Shown: positions 8,596-10,542 of the stretch, in pieces | Layout: the number at the start of each line of letters is the position of its first letter | Position numbering within the stretch: position 1 is the stretch's first letter | NCBI GenBank assembly: GCA_902806015.1 | Contig: CADCUZ010000078.1 | Coordinates: forward strand, 1-10,542 | DNA: 10,542 nt | Direction of reading: 5' to 3' | From: an uncultured Rubrobacteraceae bacterium | GTDB taxonomy: Bacteria; Actinomycetota; Rubrobacteria; Rubrobacterales; Rubrobacteraceae | Notes under the pieces: model-generated | Databases searched by the model: none | Told to the model about the DNA's origin: nothing | What the model saw: only the letters and a program-made list of their open reading frames with translations | Program-made: the position numbers and the translations under genes

Positions 8596-9504
8596 ATGGA
8601 AGGAAACCCTTGGAAGGGTGGGCGCGTCCCGGGGGAGATCGGAATTTCCGTGAATCGCGCCGGAGACGGCCCAGACCCCGTCGTCTGCCTCCACGGCATC
8701 ACCGCCCAGCACCGGGCCTTCACGCCCGCGGCAAGACGCGTGGCCCAGCTTCGCGGCCTCGTCGGCGTGGACCTCCGCGGCAGGGGCGACTCCGACAAGC
8801 CCGATGCCGGCTACGGCCTGGAAGCCCACGCCTCCGACGTCCTCCGCGTCCTGGACCACCTCGGCCTCGAAGACGCCGTCCTGGCCGGCCACTCCATGGG
8901 CGGCTTTGTCGCCATGAAGGCCGCGTTGATGTTCCCGGACCGCGTGCGCGCCCTCGTCCTGCTAGACGGCGGCTGGCCCCGCGTTGAAACGCCCTCTCAA
9001 GAAGCCACCACCGAAGTGCAAGAACGGGAGGCGGAGGCCATCCGCGAGGGCCTGGCGCGGGCCTTCTCCCGCCTGGAGATGGTCTTCGAGACCCCGGACG
9101 ATTACCTGGGTTTCTGGTTCCCGGACCAGGGCCTCACGATGAACGACCTCTCGCCTGACCTCGCCGACTACTACCGCTACGACCTGCAACCCGTCGAGCG
9201 CGGCTACAGCCCGAAGTGCTCTACGGCCGCCGCCAAAGAGGACTCACCCTCCGTCACCGAGACAAGCCCGACCGCCGAAGAGATGTGCGAAGTGGGTTGC
9301 CCCGTGGCGCTCGTCCGGGCTTCCGAGGGATTCTTCCCCGGCAGCCGGCCGCTCATCCCCGACACGACCCGCGACGTCATGGCCGACACGCTGGACATCC
9401 GTTCAGAGGTGGTCCTCCCTGGCGCCAACCACTACACGATGCTGTGGCCACCGTACACACCGCAGTGGGCTTACCTTCTGGGTACGGATGAATGGCAGCG
9501 ATAG
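8596..9504 (+). CDS. Alpha/beta-fold hydrolase
   Basis: This 302-residue protein shows the alpha/beta hydrolase sequence: VVCLHGITAQHRAF (29-42, oxyanion HG), VDLRGRGDSDKP (58-69), the nucleophile elbow AGHSMGG (97-103, S100) and a late histidine in PGANHYTM (275-282, H279). The acid is probably D124 (LLDGG) or a residue after strand 7 near E244. A cap region occupies about 130-230. The substrate is not recognisable; esterase, lactonase or C-C hydrolase are all possible. ATG 8596 has no Shine-Dalgarno but is preceded by TATAAT at the leaderless distance, which supports this start. It is divergent from cbs and has no obvious functional link to the sulfur genes. Confidence 0.85.
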   Translation: MEGNPWKGGRVPGEIGISVNRAGDGPDPVVCLHGITAQHRAFTPAARRVAQLRGLVGVDLRGRGDSDKPDAGYGLEAHASDVLRVLDHLGLEDAVLAGHSMGGFVAMKAALMFPDRVRALVLLDGGWPRVETPSQEATTEVQEREAEAIREGLARAFSRLEMVFETPDDYLGFWFPDQGLTMNDLSPDLADYYRYDLQPVERGYSPKCSTAAAKEDSPSVTETSPTAEEMCEVGCPVALVRASEGFFPGSRPLIPDTTRDVMADTLDIRSEVVLPGANHYTMLWPPYTPQWAYLLGTDEWQR

Positions 9505-9947
9505 GGAGGCGCGCCTCGAGTGGGCGCCGAGTAGCCAACTACGGGCAGGTGCGCTTTCGTGCCTCGTTAAGCAAGAAAATACCTATTGTACTTTCCAGGT
9601 AGTGACGCCGGCGAATATACTGGCCGATTTCTTGTGAGCGTGTTACGCCGCGCCCGCCGTTGAGCTGCAGCAACCGGAGCAGACGGTCGCGCGGATGGTG
9701 GGCGAAGTGCTGGGGCGCCAGGCGCAGGCCGAGTAACGCCGGACGCGCGGCATCCGACGGGGCGGATCTTTATGCACACCCCCCGGATGTTGTGGTCGGC
9801 CACCGGCGCCCGAGCGGAGCCCAGGGGCCGTATCTCGTCCCGATGCTGGGGTCTATGCAGGATCGATCGTGCAAGCGAACCTCGCAAAACTCCTCTTCCA
9901 CGCGAAGTTTGCGCCGTCCCGGTCCGGAGGGCCTACCCCGGCGAGGG
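9505..9947. other. Gene-poor stretch after the hydrolase
   Basis: No convincing intact gene is seen. A perfect 12-bp palindrome GAGGCGCGCCTC (9506-9517) follows the hydrolase stop by one base. An A/T-richer patch lies near 9565-9632. A short open stretch on the plus strand, 9638-9736, has GC-rich third codon positions and ends in RMVGEVLGRQAQAE-stop, but it has an in-frame TGA just before it and no start; it may be the C-terminal remnant of a lost gene. Other open frames here have unnatural composition. Confidence 0.4.
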
Positions 9948-10334
9948 CTATTCAAACTCCACGACGCCCTCGAAACGACGTGGATCAGGTTGGCCAACAG
10001 GATCAACACGAACGGCCCGAACCTGAGGTAGCAACGCGCGAGCGCCATCGGCCTTGGCCGCAACGAGGAGGGCGGCAAGCGTCGGAGCATACGCGTGAGG
10101 AGGATACCGGCAGGTACGAGGAGCAACATCGCCGAGGACCTTCCCTGGTCCTCGGCGATCAGACCTCCGACGCTGAGAGCAAGCGCGCCCACATAGGTCA
10201 AGGTAAAGAGAAGCACGGCCCAGACGATAACGCTTCCGCGATTCTCGGCGCTCTCCGTGCTGGCTGTCGATTATCGCATGATCTCTACTTCCACCACCGT
10301 CGTCTTCGAAGAGGTAGTCGGTCGGCCAGGACAT
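9948..10334 (-). pseudogene. Probable frame-broken small membrane protein
   Basis: Two minus-strand frames look coding in succession. One starts at ATG 10334 (SWPTDYLFEDDGGGSRDHA...) and gives a soluble, charged N-terminus down to about 10240. The next, shifted by one base, runs from about 10250 through GTG 10216 and encodes three hydrophobic segments (VIVWAVLLFTLTYVGALALS, then AMLLLVPAGILL, then FGPFVLILLANLIHVV) before becoming basic and irregular below about 9960. An in-frame TAA blocks the membrane frame upstream near 10275. This suggests a membrane protein split by a frameshift around 10230-10260. An intact three-segment protein starting at GTG 10216 (148 residues, ending 9770) is the alternative, but no Shine-Dalgarno precedes it. 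Family not recognised. Confidence 0.35.
10128..10159. repeat. Perfect 13-bp inverted repeat (strong hairpin)
   Basis: ATCGCCGAGGACC (10128-10140) and GGTCCTCGGCGAT (10147-10159) are exact reverse complements around a 6-nt loop TTCCCT. It lies inside the membrane-protein frame, between the first two hydrophobic segments. There is no adjacent T-run, so it is not a typical terminator. Confidence 0.6.
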
Positions 10335-10415
10335 GTTGGGCGTCGGCAAGATTGCGTCTTTTCACGCGGCTCACTCCGACGGTTCCGATGTTACATCACC
10401 GTCCGAGAGGCTTCG

Positions 10416-10462
10416 CTTTGCTGGCGTAGGTTTTGCTCGGCGTAGGCTTTGCCTGGCGTAGG
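10416..10462. repeat. Three-copy imperfect tandem repeat, 15-16 bp unit
   Basis: Copies are CTTTGCTGGCGTAGG (10416-10430), TTTTGCTCGGCGTAGG (10431-10446) and CTTTGCCTGGCGTAGG (10447-10462), sharing TTTGC and GGCGTAGG. The array is followed by GGTAGGGG. It lies in an apparently non-coding stretch about 45 bp before a possible gene start at 10506. Confidence 0.65.
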
Positions 10463-10505
10463 GGTAGGGGTATTCGGCCTCAGAACGGAACTACGAACCG
10501 AATTT

Positions 10506-10542
10506 ATGGCCGAAGAAGCAGTAAAGCAACTTCTGAGTTACC
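10506..10542 (+). CDS. Possible start of a gene cut by the window edge
   Basis: ATG 10506 opens a frame reading MAEEAVKQLLSY to the end of the window. The composition (acidic and basic residues in a helix-like order) is protein-like, but no clear Shine-Dalgarno precedes it and only twelve codons are visible, so neither identity nor reality can be settled here. Confidence 0.3.
   Translation, partial: MAEEAVKQLLSY

Noticed and set aside
8532..8798. N-terminal extension of the cbs frame
   Set aside because: It would overlap the divergent hydrolase gene and encodes a basic, Pro-rich stretch not found in the family.
9506..9517. GAGGCGCGCCTC palindrome as a terminator of the hydrolase gene
   Set aside because: It has no room for a proper loop (4-bp stem at most) and no T-run; a terminator cannot be supported.
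9586..9621. Possible promoter TTGTAC ... TATACT
   Set aside because: The spacer is 24 nt, too long for a sigma-70 promoter, and no convincing gene follows.
9660..10031. Plus-strand open frame of 123 codons
   Set aside because: No start context and no domain. It overlaps the better-looking minus-strand membrane frame, and its composition is irregular.

Overview
The window looks like chromosomal DNA of a high-GC actinomycete-type bacterium. GTG starts are frequent, Shine-Dalgarno motifs are purine-rich, and there is an LLM-class oxidoreductase that resembles F420-dependent actinobacterial enzymes. Rubrobacterales or a related deep-branching actinobacterium is my best guess, but this is inference and no marker gene is present.

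Layout. (1) 2-1863, plus strand: a protein with two fused siroheme-decarboxylase (AhbA/AhbB, Lrp-like) domains, then a TauE/SafE-family membrane exporter 17 nt downstream. (2) 1874-5164, minus strand: a tight four-gene operon read suyA, suyB, a FadR-type GntR regulator and a sulfite oxidase-family molybdoenzyme. It converges on the exporter with a 10-nt gap. (3) 5165-5390: a divergent control region with a perfect palindrome, a second inverted copy and a half site, all of the form expected for a FadR-type GntR operator. (4) 5391-6188, plus strand: an LLM-class flavin/F420-type oxidoreductase followed directly by a hairpin. (5) 6352-8531, minus strand: cystathionine beta-synthase core and cystathionine gamma-synthase/lyase, overlapping by 4 nt (reverse transsulfuration). 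(6) 8596-9504, plus strand: an alpha/beta hydrolase, divergent from the beta-synthase across a 64-bp region with a perfect TATAAT. (7) 9505-10542: a mostly gene-poor, eroded-looking tail with a probable frame-broken membrane protein, a perfect 13-bp inverted repeat, a three-copy tandem repeat and possibly the first codons of a gene running off the window.

How it fits together. SuyAB cleaves (R)-sulfolactate to pyruvate and sulfite. The sulfite oxidase in the same operon can oxidise the toxic sulfite to sulfate, and the convergent TauE/SafE protein could export sulfite or sulfate. The embedded GntR protein is the natural candidate to bind the palindromes in front of suyA. The neighbouring transsulfuration pair and siroheme-processing protein give most of the window a sulfur-metabolism theme. 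The suy operon with built-in sulfite disposal is the most interesting system here. The component families are known, so the novelty lies in the arrangement and the host.
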